Of a stretch of DNA of 64,000 nucleotides, positions 45,863-55,014 are shown in pieces. Positions within the stretch are counted from its first letter, which is position 1, and each line of letters opens with the position of its first letter. The DNA comes from Burkholderiales bacterium (GTDB lineage: Bacteria; Pseudomonadota; Gammaproteobacteria; Burkholderiales; Nitrosomonadaceae). Position numbers and translations under genes: made by a program. Below the pieces are notes generated by a model, which searched no databases, was not told the origin of the DNA, and was given only the letters and a program-made list of their open reading frames with translations. Location: the NCBI GenBank assembly GCA_024235755.1, contig JACKLV010000016.1:1-64000 (forward strand), written 5' to 3'.

Positions 45863-46553
45863 CTATCGGGTGCTGGTCGTGATTTTGCGACGGATTGTCT
45901 ACAGTCAGTGAGTGGCGCGCAATTGAAGCGCTGATAAGTTCACCAAGCCGTTTTAAATGTAGAGTGCCCATGTCGGCATAAAACCGTTCAATTTCCGGAC
46001 TGGCCAGCACTAGCAGACCGATGGGCCGGGTGGTGTTAAGCGGAATCATGGAAAAGGATTGCAAATGTTCGCCGTTCTCAGCAAATAACGCTTTGATCCC
46101 GTCGGCGACATGGTTGCCGCAATACGGCTGGTTCAGACTGGCAGCGATGGCATGGACATCTTCACTTGTTTCAGCAAACTCATCATAATCTTTATTTTCT
46201 AAGTCAAGCCCCCATATTCGCATGACAAAATAAGGAATAGCGAAATCCTCCCGCAGGCAATATTGAAGTCCGTTTAAAAAATCGTCAAAATTGTATGCAG
46301 TCAGTAATGCGATTGTCAGGCGATGCATTTTCTCGCTGATGGCGTCGTTTTCCTCGCCAAAGCTGATTAGCTCCAACAGCTTGTCCTGAAGAACTTTATT
46401 TTTGTCTCTAAGTGCGATCGCCTGTCGTTCATGCAATGAAACCACATTATTCTGATGTGGATGCGGGATTTGCAGATCGTTCAATAAATCAGCGTATTCA
46501 TTAAAAAAGTCGGGATGATTTACAAGATAATGCGCAACATCTTCCGTTTTCAT
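45846..46553 (-). CDS. DUF484 family protein
   Basis: 235 residues, with the family N-terminus VAHYLVNHPDFFNEYADLL, a helical linker (ALRDKNKVLQDKLLELI) and a GAF-like C-terminal domain (MIPLNTTRPIGLLVLASPE). It sits in the conserved place between dapF and xerC. Function not established. Confidence 0.9.
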   Translation of the reverse strand: MKTEDVAHYLVNHPDFFNEYADLLNDLQIPHPHQNNVVSLHERQAIALRDKNKVLQDKLLELISFGEENDAISEKMHRLTIALLTAYNFDDFLNGLQYCLREDFAIPYFVMRIWGLDLENKDYDEFAETSEDVHAIAASLNQPYCGNHVADGIKALFAENGEHLQSFSMIPLNTTRPIGLLVLASPEIERFYADMGTLHLKRLGELISASIARHSLTVDNPSQNHDQHPIDGQPV

Positions 46554-46637
46554 TATTTTTCCTTGATGCCTAGGTATTTAGTCCCAGGATATGATTGATT
46601 GCATGGTGTTCAGGCTGCGTTGAATCTGGTGGCCGCC

Positions 46638-47465
46638 TTACAAGTTAATTTCGCCTTCAAATACAGTTACGGCAGGCCCAGTCATCATGACTGGAGTATT
46701 ATTGCCTTCCCAGTAAATAGATAGATCGCCGCCGCGTGTACTGACTGTTACCGGGGTGTCCAATAAGTTTTGCCGGATTCCGGCCACTACTGCGGCGCAG
46801 GCACCCGTGCCGCAGGCCAGTGTTTCTCCCGCACCCCGTTCAAATACCCGTAACCGGATATGCTGACGGCTCTGAATCTGCATGTAACCGACATTGACCC
46901 GTTTGGGAAAACGCGGGTGTGTTTCGATGAATGCTCCTTCGCTGTTTACCGGCGCTGTTTCAATGTTTTCAACAATCCTTACCGCGTGCGGATTGCCCAT
47001 TGATAACACGCTAATTTTAACAGTCTTTCCTTCTACATCAAGTAAATAAGTTACGGCCTGTTTATCAGCAATGAAGGGGATCTGTTCAGGTTCAAACCGG
47101 GGGGTGCCCATATTCACTGTGACGTCCCCATTTTTCTGCAATACCGGGGTGATTTCGCCGCTGAGTGTGGTTACCCTGACCGGGTTTTTTTGTGTCAGAC
47201 CGTGATCGTGCACAAAGCGGACAAAGCAGCGTGCGCCGTTACCGCATTGTTCCACCTCACCGCCGTCGGCATTGTAAATGCGGTAAAAAAAATCAGCATC
47301 GCCGGTTGCCTTTTCGACCAGCAAAATCTGGTCGCAACCAATGCCGAAATGGCGGTCCGCAATGAAACGTATCTGTTCCTGATTTAACGAAATATTCTGG
47401 CTAATGCAATCGATAACAACAAAATCATTGCCGAGGCCATGCATTTTGGTGAATTTAATATTCAT
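46638..47465 (-). CDS. dapF: Diaminopimelate epimerase DapF
   Basis: Converts LL- to meso-diaminopimelate for lysine and peptidoglycan, 275 residues. The two catalytic cysteines are in QCGNGARCF and ACGTGACAAV. MHGLGNDFVVID opens the protein. First housekeeping gene of the leftward dapF-DUF484-xerC set. Confidence 0.96.
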   Translation of the reverse strand: MNIKFTKMHGLGNDFVVIDCISQNISLNQEQIRFIADRHFGIGCDQILLVEKATGDADFFYRIYNADGGEVEQCGNGARCFVRFVHDHGLTQKNPVRVTTLSGEITPVLQKNGDVTVNMGTPRFEPEQIPFIADKQAVTYLLDVEGKTVKISVLSMGNPHAVRIVENIETAPVNSEGAFIETHPRFPKRVNVGYMQIQSRQHIRLRVFERGAGETLACGTGACAAVVAGIRQNLLDTPVTVSTRGGDLSIYWEGNNTPVMMTGPAVTVFEGEINL

Positions 47466-47492
47466 CTGAAATCTGAATGAAGTGGTTCAAAT

Positions 47493-47999
47493 TCAAACGC
47501 AGGGTGTCATTGACATAAGATAATCATTCATGAAAAAACCGCCACCGATATCGACGACACTGTCCCCGATGATCTCAAATCCATAGCGCTGGTAAGCTTG
47601 GATAGCGGCATGATTTTGTTTATTGACAGTCAGTATCAATGAATTGCAACCTGCTTGATGCATCGTTTTAACGGCATCGTCAACAAGCATTTTGCCATAA
47701 CCTTTGCGGTGATGGTCATGATGGATATACAATTTGTCGATTTTCAACTCATGTGGCATGTTCGTGCGCGTGCAACACGAGAATCCAATCGCTGTGCCGT
47801 CAAAAAGCAGCTTCTTCCACCAGATATTCTTTTCAGTCAGTTGAGACTGAATCAGCATTGGGCAATAACGTTGTGCCAGCATATAGTGGATTTGCGCGTT
47901 CGATAACATGTCGCAATAATGCCTGAACCATATTTCTCTGGCTAGTAAAGAAATCATGGCAGGATCAGTTTTAGTCAGAGGCAGGATTTTAATCATCAA
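47493..47999 (-). CDS. GNAT-family N-acetyltransferase
   Basis: 168 residues. The acetyl-CoA motif is HHDHRKGYGKMLVDDA, and NKQNHAAIQAYQRYGFEIIGD is the C-terminal GNAT signature. The acceptor is unknown. It is 27 nt upstream of dapF and may share its transcript. Confidence 0.85.
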   Translation of the reverse strand: MMIKILPLTKTDPAMISLLAREIWFRHYCDMLSNAQIHYMLAQRYCPMLIQSQLTEKNIWWKKLLFDGTAIGFSCCTRTNMPHELKIDKLYIHHDHHRKGYGKMLVDDAVKTMHQAGCNSLILTVNKQNHAAIQAYQRYGFEIIGDSVVDIGGGFFMNDYLMSMTPCV

Positions 48000-48220
48000 A
48001 AGTTTGTTGCGAGAATCTAATCGTAGATAACATTGTCGCGTTGATTGGCAACGCGGTTATGACAGAAAGTATCAGCTGAAATGATGGAAAGTATTTGCTG
48101 AGTTGAAATCAATTAAGAAGCCGTTTACCGACCGACTGTCAGCTGAAAGTAAATCTCCGCCACGTTTATCGAATAAATCGTTTGCGTGTTGGTAAGGTAA
48201 GAGTGGTTTTTGAAACAAAT

Positions 48221-48260
48221 ACTGAAGGCATGCTAACCGCGCGTTAACCATGCCTTCAGT
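48221..48260 (-). terminator. Terminator of the small lipoprotein gene
   Basis: ACTGAAGGCATG (48221-48232) and CATGCCTTCAGT (48249-48260) form a perfect 12-bp stem; TAAC/GTTA extends it inside. On the minus strand it is followed by ATTTGTTT. It lies 17 nt past the stop codon of the lipoprotein gene. The remaining sequence 48000-48220 shows no gene. Confidence 0.75.
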
Positions 48261-48277
48261 CTAATGAAGCTATGTGC

Positions 48278-48421
48278 TTATTGATGGTCTGCGGGTACAT
48301 TATGGTCAGGTTTGATGGTCTGTCCATAACTGTCTGGGTCAGGTGAATCCGGGGCTGATGGAGAGCATGCCATCAACATAAATGCAGACAATATAATAAA
48401 GACAAATGCTAATTTTTTCAT
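48278..48421 (-). CDS. Very small lipoprotein (47 residues)
   Basis: Reading the minus strand from the ATG at 48421 gives MKKLAFVFIILSAFMLMAC and then a Pro/Asp/Ser-rich tail ending ADHQ. LMAC is a lipobox, so the mature peptide would be about 29 residues with a lipidated Cys. AAGGA lies about 10 nt upstream of the ATG, and a perfect-stem terminator follows the stop. Promoter, ribosome-binding site, lipobox and terminator together support a real gene. Function unknown; it resembles the tiny entericidin/LptM-type lipoproteins only in design. Confidence 0.78.
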   Translation of the reverse strand: MKKLAFVFIILSAFMLMACSPSAPDSPDPDSYGQTIKPDHNVPADHQ

Positions 48422-48614
48422 ATAATTATAATCCTTAAATATTGAAAATTATCGATATCATTTTGTGATACACGAAACATTATGGTGCCTGTAAAGCTTC
48501 TGTCTAGTCTTGATCTATATCAAATCTGAAGAAATATGAGTTCTAAGTATGTGCCATGATCGCGCAACATAATTCTATTTGAGTAAGATAGCTATCTGTT
48601 GATTTCAATTGGCT

Positions 48615-49286
48615 CTACACCGCTTTAACTACACCATCTTCCAATTCAACAACACGGTCGGCAATGTTGAGAATGCGGTAATCATGCGTGACTAGCAGGA
48701 TGGTTGTATTCGATTCTTTGGCCAGCCGTTTTAAGATTTCAACGGCATCGTGCCCGCTTTGTCTGTCCAAAGATGCAGTCGGTTCGTCGGCTAAAATTAT
48801 TTTCGGTTGGCCAGCCAATGCTCTGGCAATAGAGACGCGTTGCCGCTGGCCACCGGAAAGTGCTTCAGGAAAATAGTGCATCCGATCTTCAAGCCCAACT
48901 GCAGCGAGAATATGTTGTGCGCGGTATTGCCGCTGCGATTCTGTGAGATCGAGTTGCAATTCCAATGTCATGCAGACATTTTGTAGAGCCGTGAGTGATT
49001 TGAGCAGGTTGTGCTGTTGAAAAATATAACCTGTTTGACGGCGTATTTTCACTTTAGTCAGTTCGCTGCTATTGACCAGCTGTTCGCCAAGAATGACTAC
49101 ACTACCGTTCGAAGCCTGCCGCAAACCGCCGATAATTGTGAGCAATGTGGTTTTTCCTGAGCCGGAGGGTCCGGTCATGAGTACGATCTCTCCTTTCTGA
49201 ATGCCGAGATCAATGCTTTTTAATACGGGTTGAGTGAGTGAGCCGCTACCAAAACTGAAGTTTAGATTCTGGACATTAATGACCAT
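48615..49286 (-). CDS. devA: ABC exporter ATP-binding protein, DevA type
   Basis: 223 residues from the ATG at 49286. GPSGSGKTTLL (Walker A), LSGGQRQRVSIARALA (signature), ILADEPTASLD (Walker B) and the His in VTHDYRI are intact. It belongs to the LolD/MacB/DevA group. With the neighbouring permease and membrane-fusion protein it forms a DevBCA-type tripartite exporter, known in cyanobacteria for glycolipid export. An open frame to 49358 overlaps the permease gene and is unlikely to be the start. Confidence 0.88.
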   Translation of the reverse strand: MVINVQNLNFSFGSGSLTQPVLKSIDLGIQKGEIVLMTGPSGSGKTTLLTIIGGLRQASNGSVVILGEQLVNSSELTKVKIRRQTGYIFQQHNLLKSLTALQNVCMTLELQLDLTESQRQYRAQHILAAVGLEDRMHYFPEALSGGQRQRVSIARALAGQPKIILADEPTASLDRQSGHDAVEILKRLAKESNTTILLVTHDYRILNIADRVVELEDGVVKAV

Positions 49287-49291
49287 CGGAT

Positions 49292-50461
49292 TTAGAACAT
49301 GTCGGCGGGATTGGCGGCTTTTAGCCGATGGATCGCTAAAAAGCCTGCTGTTGCACACATGAACAAGATAAACGCAAAAACGGTGGCGATTTTTTCGAGT
49401 GTCATGGGCATGGGTAAGAAAATCTGTGATTCGGCCAAATCGTACAGACTATTTGAAAGTAGTAGGCCGGGTATAAAACCAAGAATGGCCAATATAAATG
49501 CGGAAGCGAACACCATGCGAATAAAGTAGTGATGTTCATAACCCATTGCCTTTAATGTGGCAAATTCAAACCGGTAATTGGTGATTTCGGTAAAAAGTAT
49601 CTGATAGACAATAACCATGCCTACGACAAGTCCCATTACAGTACCAAAATTAAAAATGAAGCCTATTGGAGCTACATTTTCCCAGTACCGTCTTTCATGC
49701 TCGCGGATTTGATCGTAGTCGTACACTTTTACAAACTCATTTAATTGTTCGCGTAATTCACTTTGAACTTGCGAAACGGATGTGTCGGGATGTAGACGAA
49801 TGACACCGACATCAATTTCATTGATATTTCTATTCGGAAAGATACGCATAAAATTCAAATCACTAGTGACGATGTTACCATCTGCGGCGAACGAAATGCC
49901 CAATTGAAAGACGCCCAGAATGGTGACTTTGTAATCATTCACCTCGGTTCTGTTCTTTCCCGCATTTAGCATGTCTCTTACTGGCCCGAATTCGGGACGG
50001 GAATATTCGTCAAACATGACCGTGTCTTTAACCCGCAGCGCATGTTTCATTGTCTTGATTGCTTCAACGTCCAACAAATCGATATCCGGATCGTAACCAT
50101 AGACCATTAATGTCCGCTTAACCCGCGTATCAATGTTTTTAAAAGGTGCGAGTGATAAATATAAGGGGGCGACTTCAGTGACCGCCGGATGGCCTAAAGT
50201 GCGCATGAGTTCGCTGCGCTCAAATTGCACAGTACGCCACAATGCTTCGCTTTGCTGGTGTATCAGGAATAAATCTCCGTCAAGTTTCAGTGGCATGGAA
50301 GCGGCGCTGGTATATAGCGAATCTTTAAAACCCAGTTGCATAAAAACCAGCACGCAAGCAAACAAGACGCCACTGATGGCTGCTATAAGCTTCGGTTTGT
50401 CATGAATTAATTGCCGCCATGCCAGCCGGGCGGGAAAATACCATCGATTAAAGATTCTCAC
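49292..50461 (-). CDS. devC: ABC exporter permease, DevC type
   Basis: 389 residues with four membrane helices: one N-terminal (LIAAISGVLFACVLVFMQLG), then a large periplasmic domain (about 50-260), then three helices (FIFNFGTVMGLVVGMVIVY; FASAFILAILGFIPGLLLS; IATVFAFILFMCATAGFLA). This is the MacB/FtsX architecture of DevC. Its start overlaps the fusion-protein stop by 4 nt. Confidence 0.88.
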   Translation of the reverse strand: MRIFNRWYFPARLAWRQLIHDKPKLIAAISGVLFACVLVFMQLGFKDSLYTSAASMPLKLDGDLFLIHQQSEALWRTVQFERSELMRTLGHPAVTEVAPLYLSLAPFKNIDTRVKRTLMVYGYDPDIDLLDVEAIKTMKHALRVKDTVMFDEYSRPEFGPVRDMLNAGKNRTEVNDYKVTILGVFQLGISFAADGNIVTSDLNFMRIFPNRNINEIDVGVIRLHPDTSVSQVQSELREQLNEFVKVYDYDQIREHERRYWENVAPIGFIFNFGTVMGLVVGMVIVYQILFTEITNYRFEFATLKAMGYEHHYFIRMVFASAFILAILGFIPGLLLSNSLYDLAESQIFLPMPMTLEKIATVFAFILFMCATAGFLAIHRLKAANPADMF

Positions 50462-51372
50462 GGATCGATTCGCACGCGTACCTGACGAAAAATCTGGTGT
50501 TTAAGCTTATTGACTGCATCGGGTTCTAATGTCAGGCGTACTTCAATGATGCGATTATCTCTGTCAGCCAATGGGTCGGTGTCGTTTAAATCATTTTTCT
50601 TGACCTGAAATCCCAATTCCCTGACTTCAGCGTTGTATATGCGTTCGAAACCGATAGCATTGATTTGCGCACTCTGGCCGACTCTGACTTTAGGTAAGTC
50701 CGATTCATAAACTTCAGCAACAATATCCAGTTGGGATAAATCGGCCATTTCCAGTAACCCTGTATCCTCAATACGCTCGCCAGGGCGTGTCAGTATTTTC
50801 AATACAGTGCCGGTAATTGGCGCCAAGATAATTGTATTTTCTAGCTCGGCTTCCGCAATCAATAATTGAGATTTTGCGTTATCGATGTCCGCTAGTAGCC
50901 GCTGAACGTTCAATTTCGATTGTTTGAATGCAAGATGCTTGTTTTCCGCATGGGAAACCGTCGTCATCGATTGTCGTGAAAGTGATTCGTAGCGTTGATA
51001 TTCTTTTTGGTTGAATGCCATTGTGGCTTTTTCAGCAGCCAGTTGTGCTTCCAACGCCTTGATGCGAGTTCTGGCGGCATCGACTTCGGCAAATCTTTTT
51101 TTGTGATCGGACAACAAAGCCAGTTTCTGTCCCGATTCAACATGTTCGGATTCCTGAAAAAAAAGTTGTGCGACTCTAGCGCCTTCCGGGCCGACATTAT
51201 GAGAAACCCGGATGACTCTGGAACGAGGCTCTATATAGCCTAATGCGCCGATTCCGATGTTATTGCTGCTGGCCATTGCCGATGGTGTGTCAGCATGTAC
51301 TTTAAATACGGTTGAGCAAATCAAAAAAATTAGCAAAATGCCAAGTAAAAAACGATTGGATAGTTTGTTCAA
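50458..51372 (-). CDS. devB: Membrane fusion protein, DevB/HlyD type
   Basis: Periplasmic adaptor of the DevBCA exporter. The coiled-coil hairpin (EVDAARTRIKALEAQLAAEK; NVQRLLADIDNAKSQLLIAE) lies between lipoyl half-motifs (GYIEPRSRVIRVS; IILAPITGTVLKI). No ATG is near the N-terminus. A TTG at 51372 has GAGG 6 nt upstream and gives 304 residues starting with a signal anchor (LSNRFLLGILLIFLICS), which I prefer. The open frame continues to a TTG at 51567 (369 residues), adding a basic stretch without similarity. Confidence 0.85.
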   Translation of the reverse strand: MNKLSNRFLLGILLIFLICSTVFKVHADTPSAMASSNNIGIGALGYIEPRSRVIRVSHNVGPEGARVAQLFFQESEHVESGQKLALLSDHKKRFAEVDAARTRIKALEAQLAAEKATMAFNQKEYQRYESLSRQSMTTVSHAENKHLAFKQSKLNVQRLLADIDNAKSQLLIAEAELENTIILAPITGTVLKILTRPGERIEDTGLLEMADLSQLDIVAEVYESDLPKVRVGQSAQINAIGFERIYNAEVRELGFQVKKNDLNDTDPLADRDNRIIEVRLTLEPDAVNKLKHQIFRQVRVRIDP

Positions 51373-51563
51373 CCCGAACCTCAGTGTCTGATAAGCGTGT
51401 ATAAAGCGGTAAGAAAATAGTTTAATTGCATTTTTTGACTGAATGATGAAGTGCGTTATGAAGATTATAATGCGCTGTTGTTTGTTTTTGCAGTGCTTTT
51501 GCAGTGTTGCTTTTCGATGCAATGAAGCATTGTTTCTAATCGTTGATGGCGCAAACCGGTAAA

Positions 51564-52793
51564 TCAAGCGGAATTCGCAATCAGCCCGTTATGCACACGG
51601 TTTTCCCAGTCCTGCATCCATGGTTCAAAATCCTCAGCTTTGAGCGGTTTTGAAATAAAGTTTCCTTGAGCAAAATCGCAACCTGTGCGGCGTAAGAATG
51701 CCCAGTCATCGGCATCCGCCACGCCTTCGGCAACGACTTCCATGCCCAGTTGTTTTGCCATCGAAAGACTGGCATCGTACATGGCGCGCAATGTTTCATC
51801 TGCCCATGCGCGGTGTACAAAGCTCTGGTCGATTTTCAGTTCATCAAACGGAATATCGCGTAACTGAGCCATAGATGAGTGTCCGGTGCCAAAATCGTCG
51901 ATTGACAAATGAAACCGCTTTAGACGCAACCGGGTCAGAATTTCGAGTGGCACGCGCGAGTCGGTGTCCATTAATTGACTTTCCGTGACTTCAAGTACGA
52001 TATTTTGCGGCGACAGTCCGTTTTCAATGGCAAGGTTGACAACCAGATCCTGAAAATCCAGAGATGTCAGATTATCCATTGAGACATTCGTTGCTACGCG
52101 CAACACAATCCCGTTCTCCTGCCAGATCCGCGCTTGCAAAAGCGCCTGCTCCAGAACCAAGCAGGTCAGATCGTTGATTAGTCCATTCTGTTCGGCAATA
52201 CCGATGAATTGGCCCGGCATTACCAATCCATCCGTTGGGTGCTGCCACCGTACTAGTGTTTCTGCGCCAATGACTTTGCCTGTAGCTACAGCTACCTTCG
52301 GCTGATAAAAATTGACCAGCTCGCGGTTGGAAATTGCCGATTTTAGTGCCGGTGCGTTATAGGCTTTTTTTTCAGATTCCTGCTGCAGTTGTTTTTCAGG
52401 CGGCGTCCACTTATTGATAATTTCGGATAATTTGTCGGGGCTGACGGGTTTGTGCAGATATCCTAACATAGGTATTTGGTGCGCATGCACAAGTTTTTCT
52501 GCTGTTTTCAGCATTCGTTCGTCTTCGCCGCTGACCAGAATGAGGCTGCCCGGAAAGTGACGTTCAACCAAATAACGGACAAATTCGATGCCATCCATAT
52601 TAGGCATGTTGAGATCGAGGAGTATCAAGTCCGGGCGTGTGTCGGCCTGCCCAATTCTGGTCAGTGCATCTGTTCCGTTGTCGCACGCACTCACCGACGC
52701 ATAACCCAGGTTATTCAGCATCTTGGTCAGGATTTTGAGCATGAACGTGTCGTCATCGACTAGCAGGATCTTGATTTCAGGGGCACTATGCAT
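51564..52793 (-). CDS. Response regulator with EAL c-di-GMP phosphodiesterase domain
   Basis: 409 residues. Receiver domain (1-125) with LVDDD and phospho-Asp60 (LLLDLNMPNMDG), then an EAL domain (about 160-400) that should hydrolyse cyclic-di-GMP. Catalytic residues are present: ETLVRW (EAL variant, Glu kept), VLEVTES, DDFGTGHSSM, LKIDQSFV and AEGVADADDW. Activity is therefore likely. The gene is upstream of the DevBCA set on the same strand, about 190 nt before the preferred devB start. No cognate kinase is adjacent. Confidence 0.9.
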   Translation of the reverse strand: MHSAPEIKILLVDDDTFMLKILTKMLNNLGYASVSACDNGTDALTRIGQADTRPDLILLDLNMPNMDGIEFVRYLVERHFPGSLILVSGEDERMLKTAEKLVHAHQIPMLGYLHKPVSPDKLSEIINKWTPPEKQLQQESEKKAYNAPALKSAISNRELVNFYQPKVAVATGKVIGAETLVRWQHPTDGLVMPGQFIGIAEQNGLINDLTCLVLEQALLQARIWQENGIVLRVATNVSMDNLTSLDFQDLVVNLAIENGLSPQNIVLEVTESQLMDTDSRVPLEILTRLRLKRFHLSIDDFGTGHSSMAQLRDIPFDELKIDQSFVHRAWADETLRAMYDASLSMAKQLGMEVVAEGVADADDWAFLRRTGCDFAQGNFISKPLKAEDFEPWMQDWENRVHNGLIANSA

Positions 52794-53274
52794 GATTTTT
52801 TCTTTTTTAATAGCTGCACATTCAGAAACTGCAAAATAACAATGTTGTTTCCATTAAGCAATGATTGTCCATAAATTCTATTTCTTCGTTAGAGCCGTAT
52901 CGGAATAAGAACGCGAACCATCGGTTTTTTCTTCTAACAACCCCAAATCTATCAGGGGAATACGAAATGTGCAATGAGATTACATTCATTGTACATGCAA
53001 TCTGCTGTGAGGCAGCAAAGCGACAATAGACCGCCGTTGCGCTTAATTCTCCAGTGCTGCTGCCGTTAGTCCAATCAACTCGCGTGAACCGCGAGTATTT
53101 TCGGATAAACGGCTGCTGAACTGAAATTTACAAAAATACAGCTACTTACCCGATTCTCAAGAAAAAATACAGTCTAAATCGAGGAAATTCAGTGGTGTTT
53201 CATTGAATATTCATTGAATTGATTAAACCTGTTTGTTTCATACTGATTAACAAAATCTGAGCTTAGAGGTCTTC
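52794..53274. other. Divergent intergenic region upstream of the di-haem oxidoreductase
   Basis: 481 bp without a gene. It contains a small stem-loop ACTCGCG (53078-53084) / CGCGAGT (53090-53096) followed by ATTTTC, a TACATTCATTGTA element at 52981-52993 and the tandem repeat listed separately. The purpose of the stem-loop in this place is not clear. Confidence 0.45.
53199..53220 (+). repeat. 11-bp tandem repeat before di-haem oxidoreductase gene
   Basis: TTCATTGAATA (53199-53209) is followed at once by TTCATTGAATT (53210-53220). The second unit lies in a near-palindrome ATTCA-T-TGAAT (53209-53219). It ends 54 nt before the ATG at 53275, a plausible operator position. ATTCATTG also occurs at 52984-52991. 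Confidence 0.5.
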
Positions 53275-54846
53275 ATGCAACTAAAAGGTTTAAAACTAAT
53301 ATTTGCACTTTTCATGTCTGTGCTATTGTATGCTGGCGTTTTGCTTCCGGTTGCGGCTGAAATTGGTCGGGAGGTATCCATGTCTGTGCGTCTGCAAGAT
53401 GGGGATGAATTCCATATGAGTCCTGGCGAAATGATCGAGCATGGTAAAGAACTGTTTCAGGCAAGCTGGACAATTCAGGAAGGCGGCGGCAGGCCCATGA
53501 CCAAAGGTACTGGAGCGCCACTGACTGATTCTTCGTCGCCGCTAGACTTTCCGCGTAATTTCAATCGTATTTCAGCCCCCGATGCCAATTCCTGTGCGGG
53601 GTGTCATAACAAGCCGCGTATCGGCGGTGGCGGCGATATTGTTGCCAATGTTTTTGTAACCGGTCAACGTTTCGACTTTGCGACATTTAATCATGATGAC
53701 GGTATGTCAACGTATGGATCGGTTGATGAAGAAGGCAGGTACGTACAATTGCAAACAATCGCCAATTCGCGTAATACGCTGGGTATGTTCGGATCAGGCT
53801 ATATTGAAATGCTTAGCCGGCAAATGTCTGCAGATCTGCAGCGTATCCGTGATTCCATTCTACCGGGAGAAGCTGCGCAATTGGTCACCAAAGATATATC
53901 GTTCGGTACTCTGTCCAGACTAGCGGATGGCAGTTGGGATACCAGCGAAGTTACCGGCCTGCTTGCATCCAGTCTGGCCAGCGCTGGCGCTGAACAACCG
54001 CCCACACTTGTTATCAGACCTTTTCACCAGGCTGGTGGCGTGGTGTCGTTGCGTGAGTTTACCAACAATGCCTTTAACCACCATCATGGCATTCAATCGA
54101 CCGAACGATTCGGCCTGGGCACTGATCCTGATCAGGACGGTTTTATGAATGAAATATCAGCTACCGAGATAACTGCTGTAACGCTTTTTCAGGCGCAGTT
54201 GGCAGTCCCCGGCAGAGTAATTTCCAACGATCCGCAGATTGAAGCCGCAGTTGTTGTTGGTGAGGAAACATTTACAAAGATCGGGTGCTCCAGTTGCCAT
54301 GTGCCAGAACTACCTCTGGATAACCAGGGGTGGGTATACACTGAACCCAGTCCGTTCAATCCGCAAGGAAATATGCGACCAGGGGACATACCCACTTACA
54401 GTCTGAATCTAAACAGTAAGGGACTTGATAAGCCGAGACTGAGAGAAAAAAACGGTGTTGTAATGGTGCCTGCCTTTACAAATTTTAAGTTGCATGATAT
54501 CACCAGCGGTACGGATGATCCCAATCGAGAGCCAATTGATCAAAACGCGCCAGCCGGATCAGAAGCTTTTTTTGCCGGTAACGCTCGTTTTATGACACGC
54601 AAGCTCTGGGGTGTGGCCAATGAGCCTCCCTATTTTCATCACGGCCAATACACAACCTTGCGGCAGGCGATAGAGGCACATCGAGGTGAAGCTCTGGAAA
54701 GTTATCAGAACTGGATAGCGTTGAGCGATTATGAACGCGATGCCATCATAGAATTTCTTAAAACGCTGCAGGTATTGCCGCAAGATACAAAGCATTTGGT
54801 TATTGATCAACGCGGTAAAGCGAAAAAATGGAAACCCTCTTATTAA
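53275..54846 (+). CDS. Periplasmic di-haem c-type oxidoreductase (DHOR family)
   Basis: 523 residues with a signal peptide (ALFMSVLLYAGVLLPVAA). Two c-type haem sites, CAGCH (near residue 105) and CSSCH (near 345), belong to the DUF1111/DHOR family, related to di-haem peroxidases. NEPPYFHHGQYTTLRQAIEAH and ERDAIIEFLKTLQ are C-terminal family motifs. The reaction is unknown; members often accompany iron-uptake genes, but none is seen here. Confidence 0.87.
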   Translation: MQLKGLKLIFALFMSVLLYAGVLLPVAAEIGREVSMSVRLQDGDEFHMSPGEMIEHGKELFQASWTIQEGGGRPMTKGTGAPLTDSSSPLDFPRNFNRISAPDANSCAGCHNKPRIGGGGDIVANVFVTGQRFDFATFNHDDGMSTYGSVDEEGRYVQLQTIANSRNTLGMFGSGYIEMLSRQMSADLQRIRDSILPGEAAQLVTKDISFGTLSRLADGSWDTSEVTGLLASSLASAGAEQPPTLVIRPFHQAGGVVSLREFTNNAFNHHHGIQSTERFGLGTDPDQDGFMNEISATEITAVTLFQAQLAVPGRVISNDPQIEAAVVVGEETFTKIGCSSCHVPELPLDNQGWVYTEPSPFNPQGNMRPGDIPTYSLNLNSKGLDKPRLREKNGVVMVPAFTNFKLHDITSGTDDPNREPIDQNAPAGSEAFFAGNARFMTRKLWGVANEPPYFHHGQYTTLRQAIEAHRGEALESYQNWIALSDYERDAIIEFLKTLQVLPQDTKHLVIDQRGKAKKWKPSY

Positions 54847-54886
54847 TTGCTTAGATCAGCTGGAAAAACATTAACCTGTTCAGTCA

Positions 54887-54923
54887 CGAACAGTGAGTGC
54901 AGGGAGTCACTGTTCGCGATTTT
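54887..54923 (+). terminator. Probable terminator after the di-haem oxidoreductase gene
   Basis: CGAACAGTGA (54887-54896) pairs perfectly with TCACTGTTCG (54907-54916), 10-nt loop, followed by CGATTTTCT. The tail is only partly T-rich. It lies 41 nt after the stop. Confidence 0.65.
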
Positions 54924-55014
54924 CTAAATTGCGCTTGTTGATCGTAACTTTGCACTTGATATCTTCCCGCACTATACTGATTGGCTGTTAATCGGATGTT
55001 CTAAAGGTACGGCA

